Positions 7,927-17,033 of a stretch of DNA of 24,561 nt are shown here, piece by piece; the stretch's first letter is position 1; each line of letters starts with the position of its first letter. Where the stretch lies: NCBI GenBank assembly GCA_964522445.1, contig CAZFUY010000039.1, positions 1 through 24,561 on the forward strand, written 5' to 3'. A program made the position numbers and the translations under genes. The DNA is from CAZFUY01 sp964522445 (GTDB lineage: Bacteria > Pseudomonadota > Gammaproteobacteria > SZUA-229). Under the pieces are notes generated by a model. The model was not told the DNA's origin. It did not search any database and saw only the letters and a program-made list of their open reading frames with translations.

Positions 7927-9329
7927 TGACTGCAATGGCAGAAACATTAGCGAGTGTATCCGTGGCTGCTTTGGTAATGGCAATGGTTTCAGATAGAAAC
8001 GATAAACAGCAATATAAACTGGTCGTGGGTTTAGGCATGACTGGTTTGTCTGTGGCTTGCTTTTTAAAAAATAAAGGCCATGAAGTTGTTGTTGTTGATA
8101 GTCGTAATAACCCACCTGGTCTTGATGATCTGTATAAAAATTTTCCAGATGTGTCTGTTTATACCGGCACATTTGATGAGGCATTATTTATGGGTGCAGA
8201 GCAGATTATTGTTAGCCCTGGTGTGTCAATGTCTGAGCCTGCCATACAACATGCGGTTGATAAAGAAATTGAAATAATAGGTGATGTAGAATTATTTGCG
8301 CGTGAAACGACAGCACCTGTTATTGCAATAACAGGCTCTAATGGAAAAAGTACAGTAACGACTTTGCTGGGAGAGATGGCAAAACAGGCAAGCTTAAATG
8401 TCGCAGTTGGTGGCAATATTGGTGTGCCGACTGTGGATCTGTTATCTAAAAAAGCAGATCTCTATGTGCTTGAACTTTCCAGCTTCCAGTTAGAAACATT
8501 AAAAAGTTTAAAGCCTGTTGCTGCAACTGTTCTTAATGTAAGCCCCGATCATATGGATCGTTATAAAAATTTAGAACACTATTCAGAAGTAAAACAGAGT
8601 ATTTTCAAAAATTGCAAAGTCAGTGTTATTAACAGAGATGATCAACTGGTTAAAAACATGATTTCGGCTCAGAAGCTTGTAAGTGGTTTTACGCTTTATA
8701 ATCCTGCGGTTGGTGATTTTGGTTTGCGTGAATTCGATGGAAAGAGCTGGTTGTGTAAAGGTGGAAAAAAACTAATTGCGGAAGATGAGTTAAAAATGGG
8801 CGGCAAACATAATATTGCCAATGCATTAGCCGCACTTGCTTTAGGTGAAGCTGCCAGTATTCCCATGGAAGATATGTTGCAGGCATTGCGTGAATTTAAA
8901 GGTTTACCACATCGTACACAATGGATTGCAGAAAAAAATGGTGTGGACTGGTTTAATGATTCAAAAGGTACCAATGTAGGTGCGACGCTGGCAGCAATTG
9001 AAGGCTTACAGGTAAATAAAAAATTAATTCTAATTGCAGGTGGTCTTGCCAAGGATGCGGATTTTTCACCGCTTAAAAATATTATTAAAGAAAAAGTTCG
9101 CGTGGTTGTTTTAATGGGAAAGGATGCGCCTCAAATAGAGCAGGCGTTAGAAAGTGTTGTTCCTGTTTTTTATGCAAAAGATATGAATGATGCGGTACAC
9201 ATTGCTGCGGATTTATCTCATTGGGGTGATGGTGTTTTGTTATCTCCTGCCTGTGCAAGCTTTGATATGTTTCGTGGATTTGAACACCGTGGTGAAGTCT
9301 TTACAGAAGCAGTGGAGGCTCTGTTATGA
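7926..9329 (+). CDS. murD: UDP-MurNAc-L-Ala:D-Glu ligase MurD with N-terminal extension
   Basis: MurD adds D-glutamate to UDP-MurNAc-L-Ala with ATP. The ATP loop TGSNGKST is at about residues 136-143; VVGLGMTGLSVACFL, VSPGVSM and HRTQWI are MurD features. I place the start at ATG 7926, in the TAATG overlap with mraY, with AAAGG 7 bases upstream. An in-frame ATG at 7839 lies deep in mraY and is rejected. This gives 467 aa against 438 in E. coli. Much of the excess is an N-terminal stretch of about 28 residues before the Rossmann strand, with a hydrophobic run (LASVSVAALVMAMV). Starts at 7977 or 7983 would remove most of it but lack good ribosome sites. It overlaps ftsW by ATGA. Confidence 0.94.
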   Translation: MTAMAETLASVSVAALVMAMVSDRNDKQQYKLVVGLGMTGLSVACFLKNKGHEVVVVDSRNNPPGLDDLYKNFPDVSVYTGTFDEALFMGAEQIIVSPGVSMSEPAIQHAVDKEIEIIGDVELFARETTAPVIAITGSNGKSTVTTLLGEMAKQASLNVAVGGNIGVPTVDLLSKKADLYVLELSSFQLETLKSLKPVAATVLNVSPDHMDRYKNLEHYSEVKQSIFKNCKVSVINRDDQLVKNMISAQKLVSGFTLYNPAVGDFGLREFDGKSWLCKGGKKLIAEDELKMGGKHNIANALAALALGEAASIPMEDMLQALREFKGLPHRTQWIAEKNGVDWFNDSKGTNVGATLAAIEGLQVNKKLILIAGGLAKDADFSPLKNIIKEKVRVVVLMGKDAPQIEQALESVVPVFYAKDMNDAVHIAADLSHWGDGVLLSPACASFDMFRGFEHRGEVFTEAVEALL

Positions 9330-10600
9330 GTCTGGTCATGCCACTATCTAAAAAGACACAGCCAGGCAGTAAAGTTATTTTTGCTGAAGGTCTCGATCCT
9401 GTATTAATTGTGATTTCATTAAGTCTGTTATGTCTGGGTTTGATTATGGTGTCATCAGCATCTATTACTGTCGCTGATCGTCAGATAGCATCACCCTTTT
9501 ATTATTTACAGCGTCAGTCCATGGCGGCATGTTTAGGCATCTGTGCAACTATTTTTATGCTCAAAGTGCGTTTAGTGCACTGGGAAAAATCAGGCATGAT
9601 CTTATTGGGTATTTCATTTGTATTATTGATTCTGGTTTTAGTGCCAGGCATAGGTAAATCTGTAAATGGTTCGACTCGATGGATACCTGTTGGAGTATTA
9701 AATTTACAGGTATCTGAATTAGTAAAATTATTTTTAATGATTTATGTTGCAGGTTATCTGGTACGACACGGCGATGAAGTACGTTCCAGTTTATGGGGGT
9801 TTATCAAGCCCATGATTATGATTGGAATGGCCTGTGTGCTTTTATTGCTGGAACCTGATTTTGGTGCCTCTGTTGTTATTATGTTAACAGCACTCGGCAT
9901 GATGTTTTTGGGTGGTGTTCGCTTTGTACAGTTTGCAGCATTTATAAGTTTATTTGCAGTTGCTGCAACATTGCTGGTTGTGTCATCACCATATCGATTA
10001 CAGCGCTTAACAACTTTTGTTAACCCATGGGCCGATCCTTTTGATAGTGGCTTTCAGTTAACTCAGTCATTAATTGCAATTGGTTCAGGTGGCTGGTCGG
10101 GTACAGGGCTGGGTGGCAGTGTACAGAAATTATTTTATTTGCCTGAAGCGCATACAGATTTTGTGTTTGCAATAATGGCAGAAGAGCTGGGCCTAATGGG
10201 TGTGGTTCTGGTGATAGGTTTATTTTCTGCTCTATTTATACGTGCATTTATGATTGCACGAATAGCTGAAAAACAGGGTAACTTATTTTCATCCTATTTG
10301 GCTTATGGCATCGGTATCTGGCTGGGATTGCAGGCATTTATAAATATTGGCGTTAATATGGGTGTGCTTCCCACTAAAGGTATAACTCTTCCATTAATGA
10401 GTTATGGCGGCAGTAGTTTAATTGTTTGCTGTTCTGCCATTGGCTTGCTGTTGCGTATTGCCTATGAAAGTAAGACTGGTCAGGCAATGTCTTATTCGAA
10501 AAGAAAACCAGGTCGTAAGGCGACTGCCAGATCGCCACTAAAATCAGCTGCGAAAAAACGAGCTTCAACTTTGAAAGATATCTTCAGGGAGGCCGCATGA
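9326..10600 (+). CDS. ftsW: Septal peptidoglycan glycosyltransferase FtsW
   Basis: FtsW is the SEDS-family polymerase that joins lipid II into septal glycan strands and works with FtsI. The 424-aa protein is polytopic (about ten membrane segments). The conserved block GSGGWSGTGLGGSVQK, then LPEAHTDFVFA with H276 and the catalytic Asp D278, then AEELGLMG, is diagnostic, and so is LPLMSYGGSSL near the C-terminus. The cytoplasmic tail is strongly basic (SKRKPGRKATARSPLKSAAKKR). GGAGG (9314-9318) lies 7 bases before the ATG, which overlaps the murD stop (ATGA). It ends in ATGA with murG. Confidence 0.97.
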   Translation: MSLVMPLSKKTQPGSKVIFAEGLDPVLIVISLSLLCLGLIMVSSASITVADRQIASPFYYLQRQSMAACLGICATIFMLKVRLVHWEKSGMILLGISFVLLILVLVPGIGKSVNGSTRWIPVGVLNLQVSELVKLFLMIYVAGYLVRHGDEVRSSLWGFIKPMIMIGMACVLLLLEPDFGASVVIMLTALGMMFLGGVRFVQFAAFISLFAVAATLLVVSSPYRLQRLTTFVNPWADPFDSGFQLTQSLIAIGSGGWSGTGLGGSVQKLFYLPEAHTDFVFAIMAEELGLMGVVLVIGLFSALFIRAFMIARIAEKQGNLFSSYLAYGIGIWLGLQAFINIGVNMGVLPTKGITLPLMSYGGSSLIVCCSAIGLLLRIAYESKTGQAMSYSKRKPGRKATARSPLKSAAKKRASTLKDIFREAA

Positions 10601-11685
10601 CGCAACCAGTAATGATTATGGCAGGGGGCACAGGTGGGCATGTTTATCCTGCGCTGGCAGTTGCAGATGAATTGCAGGCACGTGGTGTTCCCGTTATCTG
10701 GTTGGGTACACATAAAGGTATTGAATCAAAATTAGTACCGGAAGCAGGTATTGAAGTTGACTGGTTAAGTGTTAGCGGTCTGCGAGGAAAAGGTTTACTG
10801 ACTTTATTAATTGCGCCAGTAAATTTAGTTATTGCCTGTTTTCAGGTTATGCGAATTTTATTAAAACGTAATCCTCGTGCTGTTTTAGGTATGGGAGGAT
10901 TTGTTTCTGGCCCGGGCGGTTTAATGGCCTGGATAATGAGAAAACCATTATTAATTCATGAACAAAATGCAGTGCCAGGATTAACCAATCGTTTGTTATC
11001 AAAGCTGGCTGGAAAAGTAATGGAAGCTTTTCCGCATAGTTTTAAAACAAATCATTTATTAAGTTCGGCATTGCATGTTGGAAATCCTGTGCGACGAGTG
11101 ATTGTTTCCATGGCTTCACCTGAGCAGCGTTTAAAAGATCGCAAAGGTCCATTACGTTTACTGGTTTTTGGTGGCAGTCTGGGTGCGGCTCGTCTGAATG
11201 AAGTTGTGCCACAGGCATTAGCCAAATTGCCAGAAGATCAGCGTTTTGAAGTGCGTCATCAGGCCGGGCCAAAAAATCTTGATCAGGCGCGAATGAATTA
11301 TGCAAAGTTAAAAGTTAAAGCAAATGTTGAAGCATATATTGATGATATGGCAGACGCATATAACTGGGCAGACCTGGTTTTATGTCGTGCGGGAGCTATG
11401 ACGATTGCTGAACTGGCGGCGGCGGGTGTTGCATCTATTTTAGTGCCGTACCCTTATGCTGTTGATGATCACCAGACAGCAAATGCGCATTATTTATCAG
11501 ATGCAGATGCGGCTATCTTAATTCAGCAGAAAGATTTAAATGCAGAGAATTTGCTTGAGATTATTTCAGGTATAACAAAAGAAAAAATTATTGAAATGGC
11601 AACACGAGCAAGACGGTTGGGCATGCCTGAATCAACTCGTCTGGTTACAGAGCAATGCCTTTTAGCCGGAGGAGAGACATGTTAA
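10597..11685 (+). CDS. murG: Lipid II synthase MurG (GlcNAc transferase)
   Basis: MurG transfers GlcNAc from UDP-GlcNAc to lipid I, making lipid II at the inner face of the membrane. The protein has 362 aa, two GT-B Rossmann domains, and the N-terminal glycine-rich loop GGTGGHVYPALAVA at about residues 10-23 with the catalytic His15. HEQNAVPGLTNRLL and the second loop VFGGSLGAARLNE (about 190-202) are conserved, as is LCRAGAMTIAELAAAG, which binds UDP-GlcNAc. AGGGAGG at 10586-10592 lies 4 bases before the start, which overlaps the ftsW stop. The 3' end overlaps murC by 7 bases. Confidence 0.97.
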   Translation: MTQPVMIMAGGTGGHVYPALAVADELQARGVPVIWLGTHKGIESKLVPEAGIEVDWLSVSGLRGKGLLTLLIAPVNLVIACFQVMRILLKRNPRAVLGMGGFVSGPGGLMAWIMRKPLLIHEQNAVPGLTNRLLSKLAGKVMEAFPHSFKTNHLLSSALHVGNPVRRVIVSMASPEQRLKDRKGPLRLLVFGGSLGAARLNEVVPQALAKLPEDQRFEVRHQAGPKNLDQARMNYAKLKVKANVEAYIDDMADAYNWADLVLCRAGAMTIAELAAAGVASILVPYPYAVDDHQTANAHYLSDADAAILIQQKDLNAENLLEIISGITKEKIIEMATRARRLGMPESTRLVTEQCLLAGGETC

Positions 11686-13097
11686 TTGAAACTCATCCTA
11701 TGCGTCGCATTCGTCGAGTCCATTTTGTTGGTATTGGTGGTGTTGGTATGTGTGGCATTGCAGAAGTGTTATTGAATCTTGGTTATGACGTGAGTGGTTC
11801 TGATTTAGGTTCTAATGCGGCGGTAAAACGATTACAGCAACAGGGTGCAAATATTTTTGTTGGACACAGTGCAGAAAATATTGAAAGCGCAGAAGTTGTG
11901 GTTATATCAACCGCTGTTCCAAAAGACAATGCTGAAGTTGTTGCGGCTCGTGAACGGCGTATTCCTGTTATTCGTCGAGCAGAAATGCTGGCAGAAATTA
12001 TGCGTTTTCGTTATGGCATTGCAATTGCTGGAACGCATGGCAAAACAACTACCACAAGTTTAGTGGCCAGTTTATTAACTGAAGGAAAACTGGATCCAAC
12101 ATTTGTTATCGGTGGAAAATTAAACAGTGCAGCTACAAATGCAAAGTTAGGTGATAGTCGATACTTCGTAGCCGAAGCGGATGAAAGTGATGCGTCCTTT
12201 TTATTATTGCAACCTATGATGGCAGTGGTTACCAATATTGATGCGGATCACCTTGAAACTTATGGTGGTGATTTTGAACGTTATAAACAGGCCTTTGTAG
12301 AATTTCTGCATCACTTACCTTTTTATGGTCATGCAGTTATGTGTCTGGATGATGAGCATGTGCGTCATCTACTAGCAGAAGTATCTCGCCCCATTTTAAC
12401 CTATGGCATTGAGCATGATGCCGATGTTAAGGCGTGCCATATTCATTGTGATGGTATGCAATGTTCTTTTGAAGTAACACTACCCGGAAAAGATCATGCC
12501 TTTGAAGTTATGCTTAATTTGCCGGGTCGTCATAATGTGCTTAATGCACTTGCCGCAATTACGGTTGCACATTTGTTAGGTGTTGAAGAAAAAGCAATTC
12601 AATCTGGTTTAGCCGGGTTTCAGGGAATTGGCCGACGCATGCAACGTTATGGTGAAATTAAAATTGATAAAGGCAGTATTTTACTGGTCGATGATTATGG
12701 TCACCACCCAACAGAAGTTGCGGCAACTTTAGCTGCTGCGCGTACAGGCTGGCCTGATCGTCGACTGGTTGTTGCATTTCAACCGCATAGATACACAAGA
12801 ACGCGAGATTTGTTTGAAGATTTTACTAGTGTGTTAGCGGATACAGATACATTGTTATTAACAGAAGTTTATGCCGCGGGTGAAGAGCCTGTTGCTGGTG
12901 CAGATGGTCGTGCATTGTGTGCAGCTATTCGAGCAAGAGGTCGTGTTAACCCTGTTTTTGTAAAAGACATTTCAACATTGCCTGATGCCTTATTAGATGT
13001 GTTGGAAGACGGTGATGTATTACTGACTTTAGGTGCGGGCAGTATTGGTGCGATAGCTGCAAAGTTACCTGAAAAGTTAATGAGAGCTAAAGCATGA
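11679..13097 (+). CDS. murC: UDP-MurNAc:L-Ala ligase MurC
   Basis: MurC begins stem-peptide synthesis by adding L-alanine to UDP-MurNAc with ATP. The product is 472 aa. RVHFVGIGGVGMCGIAEVL near the start is the UDP-binding Rossmann loop, G118-T-H-G-K-T-T124 is the ATP loop, and EADESDASFL, HHPTEVAATL and FQPHRYTRT are conserved. ATG 11679 is chosen because GGAGG (11668-11672) lies 6 bases upstream; an in-frame ATG at 11655 lies within murG and would add eight non-conserved residues. The gene ends in ATGATG: the first ATG overlaps the TGA stop and starts murB. Confidence 0.97.
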   Translation: MLIETHPMRRIRRVHFVGIGGVGMCGIAEVLLNLGYDVSGSDLGSNAAVKRLQQQGANIFVGHSAENIESAEVVVISTAVPKDNAEVVAARERRIPVIRRAEMLAEIMRFRYGIAIAGTHGKTTTTSLVASLLTEGKLDPTFVIGGKLNSAATNAKLGDSRYFVAEADESDASFLLLQPMMAVVTNIDADHLETYGGDFERYKQAFVEFLHHLPFYGHAVMCLDDEHVRHLLAEVSRPILTYGIEHDADVKACHIHCDGMQCSFEVTLPGKDHAFEVMLNLPGRHNVLNALAAITVAHLLGVEEKAIQSGLAGFQGIGRRMQRYGEIKIDKGSILLVDDYGHHPTEVAATLAAARTGWPDRRLVVAFQPHRYTRTRDLFEDFTSVLADTDTLLLTEVYAAGEEPVAGADGRALCAAIRARGRVNPVFVKDISTLPDALLDVLEDGDVLLTLGAGSIGAIAAKLPEKLMRAKA

Positions 13098-13993
13098 TGG
13101 CAGCAACCCAGCTTAATAATTTTCGTGGTGATATGAAGTATAACGAGCCAATGTCTCGTCACACAAGCTGGCGGGCAGGTGGCCTGGCGGATCAGTTTTA
13201 TACACCATTAAATGAAGAAGATTTAAGTGAATTATTAGCCAGTTTGTCAGCAAAAGAGTTTTTATTCTGGTTAGGCTTAGGCAGTAATTTGCTGGTAAGA
13301 GATGGAGGCATTCGTGGCACAGTTATTTCGTTAAAAGGTAGCTTGTCAGAAATAAAATTACTGGATGAAAAAAAGATACAGATAGGTGCAGGTGCATCAT
13401 GTGCAAAACTGGCACGTTTCTGTAGTAAAAATAATTTAATTGGCGGTGAATTTTTTGCCGGTATTCCTGGTTTATTAGGTGGCGCTTTAGCAATGAATGC
13501 AGGCGCATTTGGTGGCGAGACCTGGGATTATGTTGAGTCTGTTACAACGATGGATCGACAGGGGAATATTTATCAACATAAATCACAGGACTATCAAACA
13601 GCTTACCGTAAGGTAACAGGTCCTGAAGGTGAGTGGTTTGTATCGGCTGTATTAAAATTTGAAAAAGGTGATGGTGAGAAAGCGGCAGAAAATATTCGTC
13701 AACTACTGCATAAAAGAGCACAGACACAACCGACAGGTTTGCCAAGTTGTGGTTCGGTTTTTAGAAATCCAGAAAATGATTATGCGGCAAGATTAATTGA
13801 AGTGAGTGGATTAAAAGGAAAGAAAATAGGCGGTGCTATTGTGTCAGAAAAACACGCTAATTTTATTATTAATGAAAACAATGCAAGTGCTGCTGATATT
13901 GAACAGTTAATTTATTTTGTTCAGCGACAGGTAAAAGAAAAACAGGGTATTGAATTGCAAACAGAAGTTAAAATTATTGGAGAGCCAGGTTAA
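13094..13993 (+). CDS. murB: UDP-N-acetylenolpyruvoylglucosamine reductase MurB (type II)
   Basis: MurB is the FAD- and NADPH-dependent reductase that converts UDP-GlcNAc-enolpyruvate into UDP-MurNAc, just before MurC. At 299 aa it is shorter than E. coli MurB (342 aa, type I). The block PSCGSVFRNP (P217 on, with S221 the probable proton donor), SGLKGKKIGGAIVSEKHANFI and LQTEVKIIG with Glu291 are type II features. LGLGSNLLVRDGG and AGIPGLLGGALAMNAGAFGGE are FAD-domain signatures. The start is at ATG 13094 (ATGA overlap with murC) or the in-frame ATG at 13097; only a weak GAGAG precedes. It ends in TAATG with ddl. Confidence 0.96.
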   Translation: MMAATQLNNFRGDMKYNEPMSRHTSWRAGGLADQFYTPLNEEDLSELLASLSAKEFLFWLGLGSNLLVRDGGIRGTVISLKGSLSEIKLLDEKKIQIGAGASCAKLARFCSKNNLIGGEFFAGIPGLLGGALAMNAGAFGGETWDYVESVTTMDRQGNIYQHKSQDYQTAYRKVTGPEGEWFVSAVLKFEKGDGEKAAENIRQLLHKRAQTQPTGLPSCGSVFRNPENDYAARLIEVSGLKGKKIGGAIVSEKHANFIINENNASAADIEQLIYFVQRQVKEKQGIELQTEVKIIGEPG

Positions 13994-14910
13994 TGAGTGC
14001 GGCGCTAATAGAGCAGTTTGGCAAAGTTGCTGTATTGATGGGAGGGTGGTCTGCAGAGCGTGAAGTTTCACTGAAAAGTGGTAGCGCAGTTTTGCAGGCA
14101 TTAAAAAATAAAGGCGTGGATGCGTATGAAGTTGATGCAGATGCAAATGTTGTAAAAAAATTAGCAGGCTATGACCGTGTTTTTAATATTATGCATGGAC
14201 GTGGTGGTGAAGATGGAGTGATTCAGGGCATGTTAGATGTTTTGCAGTTACCTTATACCGGCTCTGATGTTTTAGGTTCGGCACTGACTATGGATAAATT
14301 GCTTACCAAGCAGCTTTGGTGTGGAATTGATTTGCCAACACCGAAATATCAGTTGTTAGAAAGTGAAAAAGACTGTCAGCTTGCAGTAGAAAATATGGGT
14401 CTGCCATTAATGATTAAGCCTGTGCTTGAAGGATCAAGTATTGGTATGAGTAAAGTAACGGATGCTGAAGATGTTGTGCCTGCATGGCGTATGGCTAAAG
14501 AATGTGGTGGCGCAATTATTGCAGAAAAATTTATAGTAGGTGAAGAATATACAGCTGCTATTTTAGATGGAAAAGTGCTACCCATGATTCGTCTTGAAGT
14601 TGCAAGAGACTTTTATGATTACAGGGCAAAGTATGAGAACACAGGAACGCAATATCATTGCCCCTGTGGTTTACCGGAGTCGCAGGAAAAAGAGTTAGCA
14701 ACCATAATGCTGAAGGCTTTTAATTCAGTGCATGCAAAAGGCTGGGGGCGAGTTGATTTTATGCTGGATGAGAAATTAAATCCCTGGCTTATAGAAGTAA
14801 ATACAGTGCCCGGTATGACCGATCATAGTTTAGTGCCAATGGCAGCTAAACAGGCCGGAATAAATTTCGAAGATTTAGTTATTGATATTCTTAAAGAGAC
14901 ATTGCACTAA
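13993..14910 (+). CDS. ddl: D-alanine--D-alanine ligase (DdlB type)
   Basis: Ddl makes the D-Ala-D-Ala dipeptide that MurF adds to the peptide stem. At 305 aa it has the DdlB length found in dcw clusters. ATP-grasp features are in order: VLMGGWSAEREVSLKSG at the N-terminus, HGRGGEDGVIQGMLD, IKPVLEGSSIGMSKV (ATP loop), DFYDYRAKYENTGTQYHCP with the substrate-site tyrosine, and WLIEVNTVPGMTDHSLVP at the magnesium site. It starts and ends in TAATG overlaps with murB and ftsQ. Confidence 0.97.
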   Translation: MSAALIEQFGKVAVLMGGWSAEREVSLKSGSAVLQALKNKGVDAYEVDADANVVKKLAGYDRVFNIMHGRGGEDGVIQGMLDVLQLPYTGSDVLGSALTMDKLLTKQLWCGIDLPTPKYQLLESEKDCQLAVENMGLPLMIKPVLEGSSIGMSKVTDAEDVVPAWRMAKECGGAIIAEKFIVGEEYTAAILDGKVLPMIRLEVARDFYDYRAKYENTGTQYHCPCGLPESQEKELATIMLKAFNSVHAKGWGRVDFMLDEKLNPWLIEVNTVPGMTDHSLVPMAAKQAGINFEDLVIDILKETLH

Positions 14911-15716
14911 TGGCTAAAAAAAGTCGCACAAATAAAAAACAGGCGGCACGAGGTGTTGTAAAACGTGAAAGCAATAATCAGTGGCGTGAAAAAATTATTA
15001 TTGCTGTAAAAAATGTCTGGTTGCATTGTGTTATTGCTTTATCACTTGTTTGTGTGCCTGGCTGGTTTGTTTATCAAAAATTGCAAACAGTTGATGTGCT
15101 GCCTATTGCTTCTGTATACATCGAAGGTGAATTTAAATATTTATCTAAACAGAATTTACAGCAACAGGCTTTGCCTTATGTGCGAGGTGGTTTCTTTTCG
15201 GTTAATTTAAAAAACATTCGTCAGTCACTGATGAATGTGCCCTGGGTAGAGGATGTTTCGGTGCGTCGTCAATGGCCAGATTCATTAAGTGTTCGCGTAA
15301 TAGAAAAACAGCCAGTAGCTTATTGGGGTAAAGATGAGTTATTAAGCTCGCGTGGCGATTTATTTAAACCTGAAAATATCAGGCAAGATATGTTGTTACC
15401 TAAATTAGTTGGTCCTGAGAATCAACACGAGATGATGTTGCGAGAGCTGGGTAGATTACAGGCGTGGCTGGTTGATACGGGGCTGGTTATTAAAAAAATA
15501 AAACAGGATGCAAGACGTTCGTGGACTTTATATATGGTATCGGGTTTGGAGTTACGTTTAGGACGAAATAATAAACATGAACGATTGCATCGTTTTGTTG
15601 ATGTGTATAGCCAGCAATTAAGTAAACAGATAAAAAATACTAAACCCGGAAATATTAAACATGTTGATATGCGATATACCAATGGCTTTGCTGTTGCCTG
15701 GGATCAAGGGGTGTAA
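14910..15716 (+). CDS. ftsQ: Cell division protein FtsQ
   Basis: FtsQ is a bitopic inner-membrane divisome protein that binds FtsB and FtsL and links early and late division proteins. The 268-residue sequence has a lysine- and arginine-rich cytoplasmic tail (1-36), one membrane segment (about 37-55), a POTRA domain (about 64-135, with VYIEGEFKYLSKQNLQQ), then the FtsQ domain beginning VPWVEDVSVRRQWPDSLSVRV. The C-terminal VDMRYTNGFAVAW is the last conserved strand. Its TAATG overlap with ddl and 3-base gap to ftsA fit the usual ddl-ftsQ-ftsA order. Confidence 0.95.
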   Translation: MAKKSRTNKKQAARGVVKRESNNQWREKIIIAVKNVWLHCVIALSLVCVPGWFVYQKLQTVDVLPIASVYIEGEFKYLSKQNLQQQALPYVRGGFFSVNLKNIRQSLMNVPWVEDVSVRRQWPDSLSVRVIEKQPVAYWGKDELLSSRGDLFKPENIRQDMLLPKLVGPENQHEMMLRELGRLQAWLVDTGLVIKKIKQDARRSWTLYMVSGLELRLGRNNKHERLHRFVDVYSQQLSKQIKNTKPGNIKHVDMRYTNGFAVAWDQGV

Positions 15717-15719
15717 AAA

Positions 15720-16955
15720 ATGAGTAAAAAATCAGATAAAAACTTGATCGTTGGGCTGGATATAGGCACTTCAAAAATAGTGGCTATAGTGGGCGAAATT
15801 ACAACTGATGGTGAAATAGAAATTATTGGTCTGGGTTCTCACCCATCAAAAGGTTTAAAAAAAGGTGTGGTGGTAAATATTGAATCTACAGTACAGGCCA
15901 TACAGCGTGCAATTGAAGAAGCAGAGTTAATGGCAGGTTGCCAGATTAATTCAGTGTATGCAGGCATTGCGGGCAGTCATATTAAAAGTATTAATTCTCA
16001 CGGTATTGTTGCTATTAAAGATCGTGAAGTAAGTGAGTCTGATTTAGATCGTGTTATTGATGCGGCACGAGCCGTTGCGATTCCAGCAGACCAGCGCATT
16101 CTGCATATCTTACCGCAGGAATTTATTATTGATGATCAGGAAGGTATTCGTGAACCTATTAGTATGTCTGGTGTGCGACTGGAAGCAAAAGTACATTTGG
16201 TGACAGGTGCGGTAGGTGCCGCACAAAACATTATTAAATGTGTGCGTCGTTGTGGTTTAGAAGTTGATGATGTCATTCTCGAACAGTTAGCTTCAAGTTA
16301 TTCGGTGTTGACCGAAGATGAAAAAGAGCTAGGTGTTTGTCTGGTTGATATTGGTGGTGGCACAACAGACATAGCCGTATTTTCTGATGGTGCTATTCGA
16401 CATACGGCAGTTATTCCTATTGCGGGTGATCAGGTTACTAATGATATTGCAGTTGCGCTAAGAACACCGACGCAATATGCCGATGAAATTAAAATTAAAT
16501 ATGCCTGCGCATTAAGACAGTTAGCAAATCCAGATGAAACTATTGAAGTGCCGAGTGTAGGTGATCGTCCTCCTCGGAATCTATCTCGTCAAACTTTGGC
16601 AGAAGTTGTAGAGCCTCGTTATGACGAATTACTTACATTAGTTCAGGCAGAGCTTCGCAAAAGTGGTTTTGAAGACATGATTGCTGCCGGTGTTGTGCTT
16701 ACAGGCGGCAGTTCAAAAATGGAAGGTGTCATTGATCTGGCAGAAGAAATCTTCCATATGCCAGTTAGGTTAGGGATTCCTCAATATGTCAGTGGTTTAT
16801 CTGATGTAGTGAGTAATCCAATTCACGCCACCGGAGTTGGCCTGCTGTTATTTGGAGAACAGCACCAAAACTCGGGGGCTCATTATTTCTCATCTGAAGG
16901 GGGTGTAAAAGGTATATGGGAGCGCATGAAAAACTGGTTCCAGGGGAACTTTTAA
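15720..16955 (+). CDS. ftsA: Cell division protein FtsA
   Basis: FtsA is the actin-like ATPase that tethers FtsZ filaments to the membrane and recruits later divisome proteins. The 411 residues begin with the phosphate-1 motif GLDIGTSKIVAIVGE, carry the FtsA-specific 1C domain near 85-165, phosphate-2 VCLVDIGGGTTDIAVF and the adenosine motif VVLTGGSSKMEG. The C-terminal end GIWERMKNWFQGNF is the expected amphipathic membrane-targeting helix. AAGGGG (15706-15711) lies 8 bases before the ATG and inside the end of ftsQ. Confidence 0.97.
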   Translation: MSKKSDKNLIVGLDIGTSKIVAIVGEITTDGEIEIIGLGSHPSKGLKKGVVVNIESTVQAIQRAIEEAELMAGCQINSVYAGIAGSHIKSINSHGIVAIKDREVSESDLDRVIDAARAVAIPADQRILHILPQEFIIDDQEGIREPISMSGVRLEAKVHLVTGAVGAAQNIIKCVRRCGLEVDDVILEQLASSYSVLTEDEKELGVCLVDIGGGTTDIAVFSDGAIRHTAVIPIAGDQVTNDIAVALRTPTQYADEIKIKYACALRQLANPDETIEVPSVGDRPPRNLSRQTLAEVVEPRYDELLTLVQAELRKSGFEDMIAAGVVLTGGSSKMEGVIDLAEEIFHMPVRLGIPQYVSGLSDVVSNPIHATGVGLLLFGEQHQNSGAHYFSSEGGVKGIWERMKNWFQGNF

Positions 16956-17033
16956 CAGTCGACAGTAAAAATAATGAGCTGTTGGTAAACAATATTAAAC
17001 TAATAGTTATGAATAAAAATGAGGAGATAAACA
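16956..17033 (+). other. ftsA-ftsZ gap
   Basis: These 78 bases are one of the few real gaps in the cluster. They hold a palindromic GTCGAC core near 16958-16964 and an AACAG/CTGTT inverted repeat with a long loop. I see no convincing promoter: TTGGTA at 16982-16987 has no well-spaced -10 box. Other organisms often have internal ftsZ promoters within ftsQ or ftsA. Confidence 0.3.

Noticed and set aside
8696..9052. Antisense ORFs inside murD, ftsZ, lpxC and others
   Set aside because: They mirror conserved coding sequence on the other strand and have no recognisable motifs of their own.
11655..11678. Longer murC start at ATG 11655
   Set aside because: GGAGG at 11668-11672 points to ATG 11679, and the extra residues precede the conserved MurC start.
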